Part shown: positions 12,776-26,579 of the stretch, in pieces
How the letters are laid out: every line of letters starts with the position of its first letter
Position numbering within the stretch: the stretch's first letter is position 1
DNA from: Erwinia sp.
GTDB taxonomy: Bacteria > Pseudomonadota > Gammaproteobacteria > Enterobacterales > Enterobacteriaceae
DNA length: 64,000 bases
Assembly: GCA_964016415.1 (NCBI GenBank)
Contig: OZ024666.1
Coordinates: 1 to 64,000 of the forward strand
Direction: 5' to 3'
Notes under the pieces: generated by a model
Database searches by the model: none
Told to the model about the DNA's origin: nothing
The model's input: the letters and a program-made list of their open reading frames with translations, nothing else
Position numbers and translations under genes: made by a program

Positions 12776-13551
12776 TCGGCCTGATGTTGTTATTTTTTGG
12801 TATTTTACGCGATGGGAAATATCATAAAATCATTAATAAACAATGTGATATGTTTTTATTTTACTTTTTCGCGCCGGTAAGAGAATTCAACTTACTAAAA
12901 GATAAAAGCTAAAATCAGAGCTAAATCAGGAGAAATAAGGCCCGAATCTGACCAGCAAGAGCATATCTCGCTGCTGGTCAGTGAAGACAAAATCGTTACT
13001 CGACGATCACTCGTCCACGTAAGGGTTGAATGGGGCGGTTATTCGTGTGTTTCAGGATTTTCGTGAATTTGTTAAGCTGTTTTTCGGAAAGAGTAAGGGG
13101 CTGTTTTATCACCAGCCAACTTAATCCTTCACTGCAAGGTGGTGTTGTCAATGAACCACTGAAACGGTAGTAGCTCTTATCTTCAGGAAATAAAGGAGCA
13201 AGGTCGATAGTTTTTTTCAGAGGCTGGCTGTCATCTACTTTTTCAGGTACAGCCTGGAGAATGGTGTTCAGCGTACTGTTTTCTTTACCAATATCAAACA
13301 TGACAGCGATGACGGCGACTTCCCCATCGCTGTTTGCATGTACAAAGTGCGCTTCCAGTGGGTAGGACTTATCGAAGATATGATTTTCACTCGGCGTATG
13401 GAAATGGAATTGTTTAAGAATAAACTTCTCATTATCCAGGATGAAGTCATCGCCATCGTTAACGGTAATCTGAATGGTATGTAGTGGCACACTGAATTTG
13501 GCCACCTGAGCAGAGGTGATATGCTCACCTCAACATCTTATAGGTGAACCA

Positions 13552-14717
<1,166 letters not shown>

Positions 14718-15077
14718 CCACTACAGTATGGCCGTTGTTAACTATCGATTCTGTTTCGGTATGAAAGTCCAGTTTCAGAGGGGATAGCTTGCCATCCACG
14801 ACATCACGGATATTGACGGGAGACTGAAACTGGCCTTTGGCGCAGGTTTCAAACTTTTCATTGAGCTCCCCCCAGTGTTCCGGGGAGCCTTTTCCTTCAT
14901 ATGACCAGTGTTCGTCACTGTGAGCACTGACAGAAGTACTGAGAGCCAGTGACAATAAAGCTGTTGATAAAAGTGATTTCATCGTTCCTTGCCTTAAACA
15001 TAAAATTCAAAAAAGGGATACAAAGCGATGCCATAGTATACCCTTGGTAAAAAATAGTGCTTTTTTTCGTGCTACAG

Positions 15078-15968
15078 TCACTGCATTGTCTGACGTACGC
15101 CGGTTATACGGCACCATTCTTCTTTTTCAACCACCGGGTCGAGGTTGAAACATCCCGAGTAGGCGGAGCAAACATTTTCAGCCTGGCTCGCAAGAATGCC
15201 GGACAAGCCCAAATGTCCGCCAGCGACGGGCAAAACGCTAATCAGTGGAGCCAGCTCACGTAACGGGCCGGCAAGAATGTTGGCAACCACTACGTCAGCA
15301 GTGAGATTGTCCGGTTGCTGATGAGGCAAATAGAGTTCCAGCTGTTGTGATACCCCGTTTCTTTCCGCATTATCACGACTGGCCTGGATAGCCTGAGGAT
15401 CGATGTCAATGCCAATTGCACGGGCTGCGCCCAGTTTGAGTGCCGCGATAGCAAGGATGCCTGAACCACAGCCGAAATCGATAACTGTCTTTCCTTGTAA
15501 ATCAAGGCCATCGAGCCAGGCAAGGCATAATGCAGTGGTAGGATGCGTGCCAGTGCCGAAAGCCAGACCAGGATCGAGTAGCACGTTGACGGCCTGAGGG
15601 TCAGGAATATCACGCCAGCTTGGGCACACCCACAATCGTTCGCCAAAACGCATAGGATGAAAATTTGTCATCCACTCTCTTTCCCAGTCTTTATCTTCCA
15701 GTTGTTCAATTTTGTGGATAAATCCTTCGCCCAACAGGTGGCTGGTTGCCAGGTTAGCTACAATCGATGGCATATCCGCAGCTGCATCGAATAGTCCGAC
15801 CACATCAGTGTCACCCCACAACCGGGTTTCTCCCGGTAACGGTTCAAAAACAGGATTATCGTGGGAGTCGAGAAAGGTGACAGAAACCGCACCGTTTTCC
15901 ATTAACACATCGCCTATCTCTTCAGCTTGTGCTCCTGTGGTGTTAATTTTTAGTTGGATCCATGGCAT
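15078..15968 (-). CDS. prmA: Ribosomal protein L11 methyltransferase
   Basis: SAM-dependent methyltransferase (296 residues) that trimethylates ribosomal protein L11 in the cytoplasm. An N-terminal substrate-binding domain is followed by a Rossmann fold: the SAM motif [20 protein letters not shown], acidic [11 protein letters not shown], and catalytic-side [12 protein letters not shown]. The start at 15968 (MPWIQLK) matches E. coli PrmA; the longer frame upstream would run into panF. The panF stop is at 15970-15972, one base before this ATG, so translation is coupled. Confidence 0.97.
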   Translation of the reverse strand: MPWIQLKINTTGAQAEEIGDVLMENGAVSVTFLDSHDNPVFEPLPGETRLWGDTDVVGLFDAAADMPSIVANLATSHLLGEGFIHKIEQLEDKDWEREWMTNFHPMRFGERLWVCPSWRDIPDPQAVNVLLDPGLAFGTGTHPTTALCLAWLDGLDLQGKTVIDFGCGSGILAIAALKLGAARAIGIDIDPQAIQASRDNAERNGVSQQLELYLPHQQPDNLTADVVVANILAGPLRELAPLISVLPVAGGHLGLSGILASQAENVCSAYSGCFNLDPVVEKEEWCRITGVRQTMQ

Positions 15969-15969
15969 A

Positions 15970-17436
15970 TCAGTGTTCTCCGGCAGAAGAAGTGAGAGAG
16001 GGGGTATGATGTTCCGGGAGTGAACCGAAACGATTACCAATCAAAAAAGCAATCAGACTTATGAAGAGTGCAGGCACAATGGGATGTAAGCCTCCGGGCT
16101 GCAGGGAACAGGCCGCCAGCAGGGTATAGACGACAGCACCACATATCATGCTGCTCGGTGCGCCTGTCGCATTGGCTTTGTCCCAGTATAATCCTAATAC
16201 CAGTGGCCAAAGGAAGACGGCTTCCATCCCTCCAAATGCCAGTAAATTTAACCAGACAATCATTTCCGGAGGGTTCCAGGCTGCCAGTAACAGCAGAATC
16301 CCCAGGACAAAGGTGGTGGTGGAGGAAAACCTTTTAAGCAAACGTTCATTACTGGCCTGTCGGGGTTGCAGGCGCAGATAGAGGTCTTTTACCAGAGTGG
16401 CAGAAGCCTGCAGCAACTGTGCGTTAATCGTTGACATTATTGCTGCCAGTGGCGCTGCGAGAAACAGCCCTGCCGCCAGAGGGAGCAACACATTGATCAT
16501 CAGCGTAGGAATCACCAGGTCAGGAACGGTCAGGTCAGGGATAACGGCTCGCCCTAACGCACCAGCAAGGTGCATACCCAGCATAACCAGTGTAACAATG
16601 ATGGTGCCAAGTATGATGCCTCGGTGGACAGCTTTGCTGTCCCGGTAGGAGATGCAACGTACTGCAGTGTGAGGGAGTCCGATGACACCGAAACAGACCA
16701 GCACAGAAAATGAGAGTAAAAAGGCTGGCTGGATAATACCATCTGCTCCACCGGGGCTAATCAGATGAGGGTCAATCTGCTGCAGTGTAGAGATGGTTTG
16801 GTGTAAGCCTCCTCCTGCGTGTATCACGGCAAAGAGCAGAAGAAAAGTACCCGCCAGCATCACCAGACCTTGCATTGTGTCATTGAGAACACTGGCGCGG
16901 AATCCACCAAAGGCGGTATACACAGCAATGGTACCACCGAAAATAATCAGGCCGGTTTCATAGGGAATACCCGCGGCGGTTTCCAGCAATCTCGCACCAC
17001 CAATAAATTGCACCGTCATCGCGCCAATAAAGGCAATAAGCAGACTCAGACTGGCAAACCATACCAGAAACGTACTGCCGTATCGTGCAAACAGCATATC
17101 ATTGAGTGTGATAGCCTGATAGCGGCGTGACAGAATGGCAAACTTTTTACCGAGAACCCCTAGTGAAAGCCAGACGGCCGGAACCTGCACCATAGCCAGA
17201 AGCACCCAGCCCAGTCCATATTTATAGGCAGCCCCGGGACCCCCTATAAAAGAACTGGCACTGATATAGGTGGTGGTGAGTGTCATTGCCAGCACAAATC
17301 CTCCCATGGAACGACTTCCCAGGAAATATTCACTGAGGAAGTTGCCGCCAGATCGTTTACGCATAGCATAAACAGAGAGGATCTCGACAATGAACAGATA
17401 GGCAATTAATGGAATAATGATGTTATTTCTCATCAT
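15970..17436 (-). CDS. panF: Sodium/pantothenate symporter
   Basis: Inner-membrane sodium:solute symporter of the SSS family (488 residues) that imports pantothenate for coenzyme A synthesis. It has about twelve hydrophobic helices and the PanF-like block [20 protein letters not shown] near residues 37-56, with [18 protein letters not shown] following. It closely matches E. coli PanF over its length. It overlaps yhdT by 14 bases at its start and abuts prmA at its end, preserving the yhdT-panF-prmA operon. Confidence 0.97.
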   Translation of the reverse strand: MMRNNIIIPLIAYLFIVEILSVYAMRKRSGGNFLSEYFLGSRSMGGFVLAMTLTTTYISASSFIGGPGAAYKYGLGWVLLAMVQVPAVWLSLGVLGKKFAILSRRYQAITLNDMLFARYGSTFLVWFASLSLLIAFIGAMTVQFIGGARLLETAAGIPYETGLIIFGGTIAVYTAFGGFRASVLNDTMQGLVMLAGTFLLLFAVIHAGGGLHQTISTLQQIDPHLISPGGADGIIQPAFLLSFSVLVCFGVIGLPHTAVRCISYRDSKAVHRGIILGTIIVTLVMLGMHLAGALGRAVIPDLTVPDLVIPTLMINVLLPLAAGLFLAAPLAAIMSTINAQLLQASATLVKDLYLRLQPRQASNERLLKRFSSTTTFVLGILLLLAAWNPPEMIVWLNLLAFGGMEAVFLWPLVLGLYWDKANATGAPSSMICGAVVYTLLAACSLQPGGLHPIVPALFISLIAFLIGNRFGSLPEHHTPSLTSSAGEH

Positions 17437-17665
17437 TATCCTCCAGGGGGATATCCCGAAAGATTTTTTTAATCATCAGACTACAGAGAAGAATAAACAG
17501 TAAAGGTAATAATAAGCAGCTAACTTCAAACCACAGGGGTAATCCAGTGATTCCGCTCTTGCTTGTGGGTAGCCAGGGAAGCACTCCCCAGAAAAGAAGA
17601 TAGGTAACGGCGAGCCAGAATGACCATCGTGCTTCGCGGTGAGCCTGAATAAAACGAGTATCCAT
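17423..17665 (-). CDS. yhdT: YhdT family small inner-membrane protein
   Basis: An 80-residue protein with two predicted membrane helices (about 15-33 and 44-66) and a conserved tail ([12 protein letters not shown]). It matches E. coli YhdT and starts at MDTRFIQAHREARW (17665); the frame is open 46 codons upstream but without homology. It overlaps the panF start, as its orthologue does. Members of this family are thought to assist the adjacent symporter, which is unproven. Confidence 0.9.
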   Translation of the reverse strand: MDTRFIQAHREARWSFWLAVTYLLFWGVLPWLPTSKSGITGLPLWFEVSCLLLPLLFILLCSLMIKKIFRDIPLEDNDEK

Positions 17666-17689
17666 CTTAACAGCCCTGAAAATAAAAGA

Positions 17690-17714
17690 AAAAGGCCGGA
17701 TAACCGGCCTTTTT
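17690..17714. terminator. Terminator after accC / upstream of yhdT
   Basis: AAAAGGCCGG and CCGGCCTTTTT form a strong stem with A and T tracts on both sides, 15 bases beyond the accC stop. It separates accBC from the yhdT operon. Confidence 0.9.
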
Positions 17715-17729
17715 AAAACAGTGTCGGTA

Positions 17730-19079
17730 TCAGGTTTCCTGAAGTCCGAGTTTTTTCTCCAGGTAATGGATATTAGTTCCGCCACGCTGGAAATTTTCAT
17801 CATTCATGATTTTCATCTGCAGCTCGACATTGACTTTGATTCCGTCAATGATCAGTTCAGCCAGAGCGTTCTTCATGCGGGCAATTGCCACTTCACGTGT
17901 CTCGCCATAGGTGATGAGTTTACCAATCATCGAGTCATAGTAAGGAGGAACAGTGTAGCCGGCGTAGATGTGCGATTCCCAGCGCACCCCAAAGCCACCC
18001 GGCGCATGAAAACGGGTGATTTTTCCCGGACTGGGCAGAAAGGTGTTCGGGTCTTCCGCATTAATACGGCATTCAACCGCGTGACCACGAATAACCACAT
18101 CTTCCTGACGGATAGACAGGGGTTGCCCGAAAGCGATACGTAACTGCTCTTTGATTAAGTCGACACCGGTAATCATCTCGGTCACCGGATGTTCAACCTG
18201 AATACGGGTATTCATCTCAATGAAATAGAATTCGCCATTTTCATAGAGAAACTCAAAAGTACCCGCACCGCGATAACCGATCTCTATACAGGCTTTAGAA
18301 CAACGTTCACCGATATTACGGCGCAGTTCTTCTGTGATCCCCGGCGCCGGAGCTTCCTCGACCACTTTCTGATGGCGGCGTTGCATGGAACAATCACGCT
18401 CTGCCAGATAAATCGCGTTACCCTGACCATCAGCCAGTACCTGAATCTCAATGTGACGTGGATTTTCCAGGTACTTTTCCATATAGACCATGTCGTTGTT
18501 GAATGCAGCTTTTGCTTCAGCACGGGTCATATTGATCGATTGTTCCAGTTCTTTATCGCTACGGACCACACGCATGCCGCGTCCGCCACCGCCGCCAGAG
18601 GCTTTGATAATTACCGGATAACCGATACGTTTAGCGAACGCACGGTTTTTGTCCATATCGTCAGTCAACGGGCCATCGGAACCCGGCACACAGGGGACTC
18701 CTGCTTTTTTCATCGCGTTGATGGCGGAAACTTTATCTCCCATCAGGCGGATTGTGTCTGCTTTTGGTCCGATAAAAATGAAACCAGAACGTTCAACCTG
18801 CTCAGCAAAATCAGCATTTTCAGACAGGAAACCATAACCTGGGTGAATAGCCATAGCGCCGGTAATCTCAGCCGCTGAAATCAGCGCCGGGATGTTCAGG
18901 TAACTTTTTACTGAAGGTGCAGGCCCGATACATACGGTCTCATCTGCCAGCAGAACGTGTTTTAAATCGCGATCCGCACTTGAATGGACGGCAACAGTTT
19001 TTATACCCAGCTCTTTACAGGCACGTAAAATACGTAGTGCAATTTCGCCGCGGTTAGCGATAACAATTTTTTCCAGCAT
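17730..19079 (-). CDS. accC: Acetyl-CoA carboxylase, biotin carboxylase subunit
   Basis: Biotin carboxylase (449 residues) that uses ATP and bicarbonate to carboxylate biotin on AccB, the first step of fatty acid synthesis. An N-terminal pre-ATP-grasp domain ([20 protein letters not shown]) precedes the ATP-grasp domain with the glycine-rich loop [14 protein letters not shown] (about 159-172) and the metal/catalytic region [15 protein letters not shown] near 288-302. Length equals E. coli AccC. It follows accB by 11 bases in the conserved accBC operon. Confidence 0.98.
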   Translation of the reverse strand: MLEKIVIANRGEIALRILRACKELGIKTVAVHSSADRDLKHVLLADETVCIGPAPSVKSYLNIPALISAAEITGAMAIHPGYGFLSENADFAEQVERSGFIFIGPKADTIRLMGDKVSAINAMKKAGVPCVPGSDGPLTDDMDKNRAFAKRIGYPVIIKASGGGGGRGMRVVRSDKELEQSINMTRAEAKAAFNNDMVYMEKYLENPRHIEIQVLADGQGNAIYLAERDCSMQRRHQKVVEEAPAPGITEELRRNIGERCSKACIEIGYRGAGTFEFLYENGEFYFIEMNTRIQVEHPVTEMITGVDLIKEQLRIAFGQPLSIRQEDVVIRGHAVECRINAEDPNTFLPSPGKITRFHAPGGFGVRWESHIYAGYTVPPYYDSMIGKLITYGETREVAIARMKNALAELIIDGIKVNVELQMKIMNDENFQRGGTNIHYLEKKLGLQET

Positions 19080-19090
19080 GGGGTGCCTCG

Positions 19091-19567
19091 TTATTCGATG
19101 ATGACCAGCGGCTCGTCAAACTCAACAGGTTGCCCGCTTTCCACCAGAATGGCTTTGATCACGCCTGATTTATCAGCTTCAATCTGATTCATCATTTTCA
19201 TTGCTTCGACAATGCACAATGTATCTCCGGCATTGACTTTTTGTCCCACTTCAACGAAGGCTTTCGCATCAGGACTTGGCGTACGGTAGAATGTGCCCAC
19301 CATCGGTGATTTGACGATGTGACCGCTCAGCTCAGCACTGGCCGGGGCTTCCATCACTGGCGTTGTTGCAGGTGCAACCGCGTTGGTCAGCGCAGGCTGC
19401 TGTGCTGGCATCATCGGTGCTGCATAAGCTTGTTGCATCATCGGATAGCCCGAATTCGCGGGTGAACGACTGATACGGACAGACTCTTCGCCTTCAGAGA
19501 TTTCCAGCTCAGCAATGCCTGACTCTTCTACCAGTTCAATCAATTTTTTTATTTTACGAATATCCAT
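19091..19567 (-). CDS. accB: Acetyl-CoA carboxylase, biotin carboxyl carrier protein
   Basis: Biotin carrier (158 residues) shuttling carboxyl groups between AccC and the AccAD transferase. It has an N-terminal helical region, a flexible Pro/Ala linker (about 50-78) and a C-terminal biotinyl domain. The biotinylation site is Lys124 in EAMKMM, with the protruding thumb sequence ([18 protein letters not shown]) just before. In E. coli the protein represses its own operon. It lies 21 bases after aroQ, as in many enterics that have aroQ. Confidence 0.98.
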   Translation of the reverse strand: MDIRKIKKLIELVEESGIAELEISEGEESVRISRSPANSGYPMMQQAYAAPMMPAQQPALTNAVAPATTPVMEAPASAELSGHIVKSPMVGTFYRTPSPDAKAFVEVGQKVNAGDTLCIVEAMKMMNQIEADKSGVIKAILVESGQPVEFDEPLVIIE

Positions 19568-19588
19568 GAGTGGGGTTCCGCGCGTGGT

Positions 19589-20041
19589 TTAATTTGACAG
19601 AGACAGCCGTCTGATAGCTGTCTGTAATGCACTGGTGTAACCGTCAATCCCAAGACCACAAATGACACCGATTGCAATATCTGAGAGATAAGAATGGTGA
19701 CGAAAAGGTTCCCGGGTATGTATGTTTGACAGATGCACCTCAATAAAAGGTATATTCACAGCAAGCAGCGCATCGCGTAATGCAACGCTGGTATGAGTAA
19801 ACGCTGCAGGATTGATGATAATAAAATCAATTTTTCCGCGGGCGTCGTGAATACAATCAATCAGTTCATGTTCTGCATTGGACTGAAGATGGCTAAGTTT
19901 CACGCCACAAGTCTCGGCTTGTGCCATCAGGGAGTTAACAATATCTTCCAGTGATAGGTTACCGTACTTCTCTGGCTCTCTGGTGCCCAGAAGATTAAGG
20001 TTAGGTCCATTTAAAAGCAATACGTGAAAATTATCTGCCAT
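19589..20041 (-). CDS. aroQ: Type II 3-dehydroquinate dehydratase
   Basis: Dodecameric dehydroquinase (150 residues) making 3-dehydroshikimate in the shikimate pathway. It has [20 protein letters not shown] (about 8-27) with the catalytic Tyr, the [15 protein letters not shown] substrate loop and the [17 protein letters not shown] segment with the catalytic His region. ATG at 20041 gives the usual N-terminus; the frame extends 22 codons upstream without homology. E. coli K-12 lacks it and uses AroD. Location upstream of accB is common in Yersinia, Klebsiella and Erwinia relatives. Confidence 0.96.
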   Translation of the reverse strand: MADNFHVLLLNGPNLNLLGTREPEKYGNLSLEDIVNSLMAQAETCGVKLSHLQSNAEHELIDCIHDARGKIDFIIINPAAFTHTSVALRDALLAVNIPFIEVHLSNIHTREPFRHHSYLSDIAIGVICGLGIDGYTSALQTAIRRLSLSN

Positions 20042-20266
20042 TTCGCTGCCATCTCCTGCAAAAAATGAGACATCGCACAAAATACATGGGCGAAGGACAT
20101 TTGTCACCTATTGCCGTGAAAATTGCTCGTCGTATTATCAGGAATTGCACATTATAGCGATTTCATGGTGATTGACAGTAAAACAGTCAGCAGATTACGT
20201 TAAAAGGGTTATCGCGGTCACATCACGCCAGATCGTGTCATTTACGCATTGGGGTGCGAACGGGTG

Positions 20267-20887
20267 TTAGCGCTTTCGGAGAGGATCTGTTTTTCCTCTG
20301 ACGAATTTTATCAATCGCCATCCCACCAGCAGCAATGCACCGAAAGTGTAGAGCCACGGTTGTGGTGAAAGTGTTTTAACCGACCATAAATAGTGTATTG
20401 GTGCCAGTATAGCGACGATGTAAACACCGTTATGTACTCTTTGCCAGTTGTTTCCCATGATTTGTTGCAGCTTTCTAAAAGAAGTGGCAGCAAGCAGTAG
20501 TAAGATAAGCCAGCTTATCAGCCCCAGCGTCAGGTAAGGGCGGCTGATCAGTTCTGCGCCAAATAAGCGCAGGTTTTCGATACCGAGTTCCAGGGCGGCG
20601 TAGCTGATCATATGCAGCGTAGCCCATGCAAAGCACCACAGACCGGAAAGACGTCTGATGCGAAACAGTAACGGTTGTTTCAGGTAGTATGCAACAGGTG
20701 CAATCATCAGCGTGAAGAGCAGAAATTTAAGCGCTGTTCTGCCTGTGAAGTGTTGTATATCTTTTGCCGGGTCAGCACTCAGACCACCATAATTGATGGC
20801 AAACAGTAACCAGATGAGCGGCAGTATACCAGCCAGGTGGATAGCCACTTTCAGCAGTGTCATCTTTCTGGCGGTAAGGAGGATCAT
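20267..20887 (-). CDS. msrQ: Methionine sulfoxide reductase heme-binding subunit MsrQ
   Basis: Six-helix inner-membrane b-type cytochrome (206 residues) passing quinol-derived electrons to periplasmic MsrP. It has conserved His-containing helices ([36 protein letters not shown]) for heme ligation and matches E. coli MsrQ (YedZ). Its ATG overlaps the msrP stop by one base (TAATG), so the two are translationally coupled and form one repair system for oxidised methionines in envelope proteins. Confidence 0.96.
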   Translation of the reverse strand: MILLTARKMTLLKVAIHLAGILPLIWLLFAINYGGLSADPAKDIQHFTGRTALKFLLFTLMIAPVAYYLKQPLLFRIRRLSGLWCFAWATLHMISYAALELGIENLRLFGAELISRPYLTLGLISWLILLLLAATSFRKLQQIMGNNWQRVHNGVYIVAILAPIHYLWSVKTLSPQPWLYTFGALLLVGWRLIKFVRGKTDPLRKR

Positions 20888-21891
20888 TAAAAGTTCTCCC
20901 GAAGATTCAAACCCCGGTAAAGATGAGCAACCTGATCTGCGTAGCCATTATAAAGGAGAGTTGGTTGACGTTTGACATCCAGAATCCCGCCCGGACCAAT
21001 AAATCGTTCTGTCGCCTGAGACCAGCGTGGATGATCGACGTGCGGGTTCACACTGGCATAAAAGCCATATTCGTCAGGAGCCAGCAGATTCCATGTCGTC
21101 GGTGGTCGTTCCCTTACCAGGGTGATTTTTACGATGGATTTAATACTCTTAAATCCATATTTCCAGGGTACAGTCAGTCGCAGTGGCGCGCCATTTTGCG
21201 GTGGTAGTGCTTTACCGTAAACACCCGTTGTCAGAATGGTTAAGGGGTGCATTGCCTCATCAAGACGTAAGCCCTCGACATAAGGATAGTCAATGCCACC
21301 ACCCACAAAGCGATCGCGTTGCCCCGGCATTTGATCAGGAGCATAACGAGTCTGGAAAGCAACGTAGCGAGCATGGCTGGTGGGCTCAGCCAGATTCAGC
21401 AGTTTTCCTAACTCAAAGCCAATCCACGGAACGACCATAGACCAGGCCTCAACACATCGCATGCGGTAAATACGTTGTTCTAAAGGAAAACGACGAAAAA
21501 TTTCATCCATGTCCAATGTGATCGGTTTGGCTACCTCGCCACCAATGTCAATTTTCCATCCGTCGAGTTTCAGCGATCCCGCCTGAGCTGCCGGGGCTGC
21601 TTTATCTAACCCAAACTCATAAAAGTTGTTATAGCCAGAGACTTTATCTTCCGGGGTTAGTGTCAGGTTTGCCTGGTAGGACTCCGGTTTAGTGAAGGAC
21701 AGGGGGCGGCCAGCGGGAGCCTGGCTGGAGGGGCCGCCTTGTAACCAACTAAGGATCCCCGCCTGTGACGAGGTGGGGAGTGATAATGCTGCGGCACCGA
21801 TCCCCAATGTTTTTAGCAGTTGCCGACGGCGGGTATTGAAAACCGTTTCCGGTGTGATATCGCTTTCCGTCAGATGATTGACAGATTTCAT
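20887..21891 (-). CDS. msrP: Methionine sulfoxide reductase catalytic subunit MsrP
   Basis: Periplasmic molybdopterin enzyme that reduces methionine sulfoxides in proteins. From ATG 21891 it has 334 residues and a twin-arginine signal ([19 protein letters not shown], then SSQA near 42), so it is exported folded by Tat. The Mo-ligating Cys is in [11 protein letters not shown]. Start chosen by alignment to E. coli MsrP; a longer frame begins 14 codons upstream. In E. coli the msrPQ operon lies elsewhere and responds to HOCl; the placement here beside aroQ is seen in other enterics. Confidence 0.96.
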   Translation of the reverse strand: MKSVNHLTESDITPETVFNTRRRQLLKTLGIGAAALSLPTSSQAGILSWLQGGPSSQAPAGRPLSFTKPESYQANLTLTPEDKVSGYNNFYEFGLDKAAPAAQAGSLKLDGWKIDIGGEVAKPITLDMDEIFRRFPLEQRIYRMRCVEAWSMVVPWIGFELGKLLNLAEPTSHARYVAFQTRYAPDQMPGQRDRFVGGGIDYPYVEGLRLDEAMHPLTILTTGVYGKALPPQNGAPLRLTVPWKYGFKSIKSIVKITLVRERPPTTWNLLAPDEYGFYASVNPHVDHPRWSQATERFIGPGGILDVKRQPTLLYNGYADQVAHLYRGLNLRENF

Positions 21892-22018
21892 GGTATTACC
21901 CTCTACCCGGTGTTGCTGTGCCAGACCGCTCACTCTCTGAATGTGATCGGACGATAAAAACGGGAGAATCGTATGAGCGGTGCTATTTCACTCTGTACTC
22001 ACACTGATATAAATAAAG

Positions 22019-22999
22019 TTAGCGTATTTTGACGATGATACGTCCTTGCAGGGCATTATTTATCAAATTGTGAGCCGTGTCGATCACTTCATCCAGCGAG
22101 ATTTCCTTTGCATTACGTTGATAGAACTCATCAGGAAGCAGGCTAACCAGTCGTTCCCAGGCTTGTTGGCGTCGTGTAACAGGAACCTGCACTGAGTCGA
22201 TACCCTGAAGGCGTACATTGCGCAGAATAAAAGGCATCACCGTGGCTGGAAGTGCATAGCTGGCTGCCAGGCCGCAGGCGGCGACCACACCAGAATAGTG
22301 CGTTTGTGCCAGCACTCTGGCTAATACCTCTCCGCCGAGCGTGTCAATTGCTCCGGCCCAATGCTGCTTTTCAAGCGGCGGAGAGCGACCTTCCAGCAGA
22401 TGACGGTCGATAATGTCATCGGCACCGTTTTGCAATAAAGAGGGATGAGTCGTTTGGCGTCCGGTGGCGGCTGTCACGCTGTAGCCAAGTGCATGAAGCA
22501 GAGCGATGGCAGTACTGCCTACTGCACCGCTGGCACCGGTAACCAAAATCTTTCCACTTTTTGGAGTAATGCCACCCTCTTCTAATGCCATCACGCATAA
22601 CATAGCCGTCAGCCCCGAGGTACCGAGCACCATCGCATTACGTCCGCTGAGCCCGGCTGGCATCGGAAGTAACCACTCAGCGTCAACGCAGGCTTTTTCT
22701 GCCAGTCCACCCCACTGTTTTTCACCTACCCCCCAACCGGTCAGTATGACTTGCTGGCCTGCGGAATAAAGCGTGCTCAGACTTTCCGTCACTACGCCCG
22801 CAAAATCGATACCTGGAATCATTGGTAGATTTTTGCTTATTTTTGACTTACCGGTGATGGAGAGGGCATCTTTATAATTGAGTGCAGACCATCCAATAGC
22901 AACGCAGACCCGGGATTGGGAAATATGTTGTTCAGATACAGCTTTACAAGTCGTTATCGTCTGGTTTTCGGTGGATTCTTCAATAAGAATAGCTCGCAT
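22019..22999 (-). CDS. acuI: Acrylyl-CoA reductase (NADPH), MDR family
   Basis: Medium-chain dehydrogenase/reductase (326 residues), orthologue of E. coli AcuI (YhdH), which reduces acryloyl-CoA to propionyl-CoA and detoxifies it. It has an N-terminal GroES-like domain (NYKDALSITGKSKI, PGIDFAGVV) and a nucleotide-binding fold with ILVTGASGAVGSTAIALLHALGY (about 158-180). No zinc ligands, as expected. It is divergent from csrD, keeping the csrD-acuI neighbourhood of E. coli. Confidence 0.94.
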   Translation of the reverse strand: MRAILIEESTENQTITTCKAVSEQHISQSRVCVAIGWSALNYKDALSITGKSKISKNLPMIPGIDFAGVVTESLSTLYSAGQQVILTGWGVGEKQWGGLAEKACVDAEWLLPMPAGLSGRNAMVLGTSGLTAMLCVMALEEGGITPKSGKILVTGASGAVGSTAIALLHALGYSVTAATGRQTTHPSLLQNGADDIIDRHLLEGRSPPLEKQHWAGAIDTLGGEVLARVLAQTHYSGVVAACGLAASYALPATVMPFILRNVRLQGIDSVQVPVTRRQQAWERLVSLLPDEFYQRNAKEISLDEVIDTAHNLINNALQGRIIVKIR

Positions 23000-23213
23000 A
23001 AAATGCCTTATCTTGTCAGATGTGAAGGGAAAGAAAGAGCAATGATGATCCAGAAAAATTCTTTATTGGGATTAACAGCCCACGCAATGTTTAAATGTGA
23101 TACTTTCACAGCCAGAAAATGTGAAGCTGGACTGTTGTCGTTGCTTTTTGCCGCCTAAAGGCAGCTTCAGAGTACCTGCTGTGCTCTATTGATTAAGACA
23201 AATGGACTTCTGA

Positions 23214-25162
23214 ATGCGATTAACAACCAAACTTTCAGCAATTATTACACTTTTGAGTGCACTGGCAACGCTATTAATGCTGGTGGGTTGCGTATTCAGT
23301 TTTTTTTATTTGAGTAATCTCCGGGCCGAGCATCGTTTGCAAATGTTTGCCAACGAAATTGACGAAGCCCTGGTGTATCAGTCGACGGACCATATCGGCT
23401 CATGGGTACCGAATATTATGGGCCCATTGCAAATCGTCAATACAGAATTGTTGGGCAGTGGGCGAAGTATTTTCAATGTTCAGCACCATCAGGAGTCTGT
23501 GTTGCGTGATGAGCCGAATCATCTTCGCCGCACAACCTTTGTACTGGAACGACATCCCCAGTATGCCTTGGACATTCTCTGGGTTGATACCACGAAAACC
23601 TGGCTCGGTTCTTTCATGGGCAGCTTTGTACTGACCGTAGTGGTCAGTATCGGCATCATCATGACACTGGTATTGCTGTTAACTCATCGCTGGTTATACC
23701 GGCAACTTCAGGGTATGGAAAGGCTGGAGAGGCGAGCGAGCGAGATTCTGACCGGTGAGCGTAACAGGGTGCAGAAGGGCTCGGTGCATGAGTGGCCACC
23801 GAAAGCGAGCACAGCAATTGATTTGTTATTGGTTGGTCTTCATGACGCGCGTGAGCAACGTAACCGCATCGATACCCTGATCCGTGCCTTTGCCGCTCAG
23901 GATGCCCAAACTGGCCTGAATAACCGCATGTTTTTCGATAATCAGCTCGCCACCATGCTGGAGGACACCGAGGCAAAAAGTACACATGGCATGGTGATGA
24001 TGATCCGACTACCGGATTTTGACCTGCTGCGGGAAACCTGGGGGCATGTTCCGGTGCAGGATTACCTGTTTGCGATGGTGAATCTGCTGTCAACATTTGT
24101 TTTGCGTTACCCGGGGGCTTTACTGGCGCGCTATTTTCGTAGCGATTTTGCGGTGTTGCTCCCGCACAGCAGTCTGAAAGATACAGATAGCATTGCTTCA
24201 CAACTCATTAATGCAGTTGATTCACTGCCTCCGACCCGGATGGTTGACCGTGGCGATATCATTCATATCGGTATCAGTGGCTGGCATAGTGGGCAAACAA
24301 CGCAGCAGGTTATGGAGAGTGTTGAACTGGCGACACGACGTGCAACGTTACTCGGAGGTAATAACTGGAGCGTGGGTGAAGTTCCTGAGCAAGAGTTAGC
24401 CCGTGGCAGTGTTAAGTGGCGTACCTTACTGGAGAACACACTGGAGCGAGGCGGACCGCGGTTGTATCAAAAACCTGCTGTTTCACGAAATGGCTGGGTT
24501 CATCATCGGGAAATCATGCCCCGTATTTACGATGGCGAAAAAGAGTTACTTTCTGCTGAATATTTACCTCTGGTTCACAGTCGGGGATGGCAGAGTGGTA
24601 TGATCGTCAAATGGTCAGCAATATCCTTGCGCTGTTACCTATCTGGCCAGAAGAGACCCTGGCAATACCATTAACTGTCGACTCTCTGCTTCACCGACAG
24701 TTTCAGTCATGGCTGCGCGATATGCTGTTACAGCGTACTAAAGTTCAAAGAAAACATATTTTGTTTGAACTTGCAGAGGCAGATGTATGTCAACACATTC
24801 AACGTTTGAGTCGTTTTTTCCGCTTCCTGACGGCAATAGGCTGCCGGATAGCAATTAACCAGGCGGGATTAACCGTGGTCAGCGCATCCTATATTAAGCA
24901 GTGTGATATTGAATTGATCAAACTGCACCCGAGTCTAATACGTAACATTGAACGTCGTACTGAAAATCAGCTGTTTGTACAAAGTTTGTTAGAGAGTTGT
25001 AATGGTACATCAACACGAATATTTGCTGCTGGTGTGCGTACTAAAGCAGAGTGGCTAACGTTGATTGAAACAGGGGTCAGTGGTGGGCAAGGGGACTTTT
25101 TTGCTGCATCAGAACTGCTGAGCACTAACGTGAAAAAATATTCGCAAAGATATCGTGTTTAG
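23214..25162 (+). pseudogene. csrD: RNase E specificity factor CsrD, frameshifted
   Basis: CsrD is a membrane GGDEF/EAL-like protein, catalytically degenerate, needed for RNase E decay of the CsrB and CsrC sRNAs. The first frame (23214-24674) covers two membrane helices (about 9-33 and 130-160), the HAMP-like linker and the degenerate GGDEF domain (RSDF in place of GGDEF). The EAL-like domain continues in another frame to 25162 (FELAEADV, NQAGLTVVSASYI, ending KKYSQRYRV). Inserting one G into GGGG at 24583-24586 restores the reading. The protein would lose its EAL-like domain unless this is a sequencing error. Confidence 0.9.
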
Positions 25163-26516
<1,354 letters not shown>

Positions 26517-26579
26517 TTTTGCCCATGGTGTGCTGTTATCTGCACACCCTGTTTATCATGCCGAGGAAAGCGCTGAGTT

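Noticed and set aside
18189-18878. A 229-codon open frame antisense to accC
   Set aside because: Fully inside accC on the opposite strand, without any recognisable domain or ribosome-binding site.
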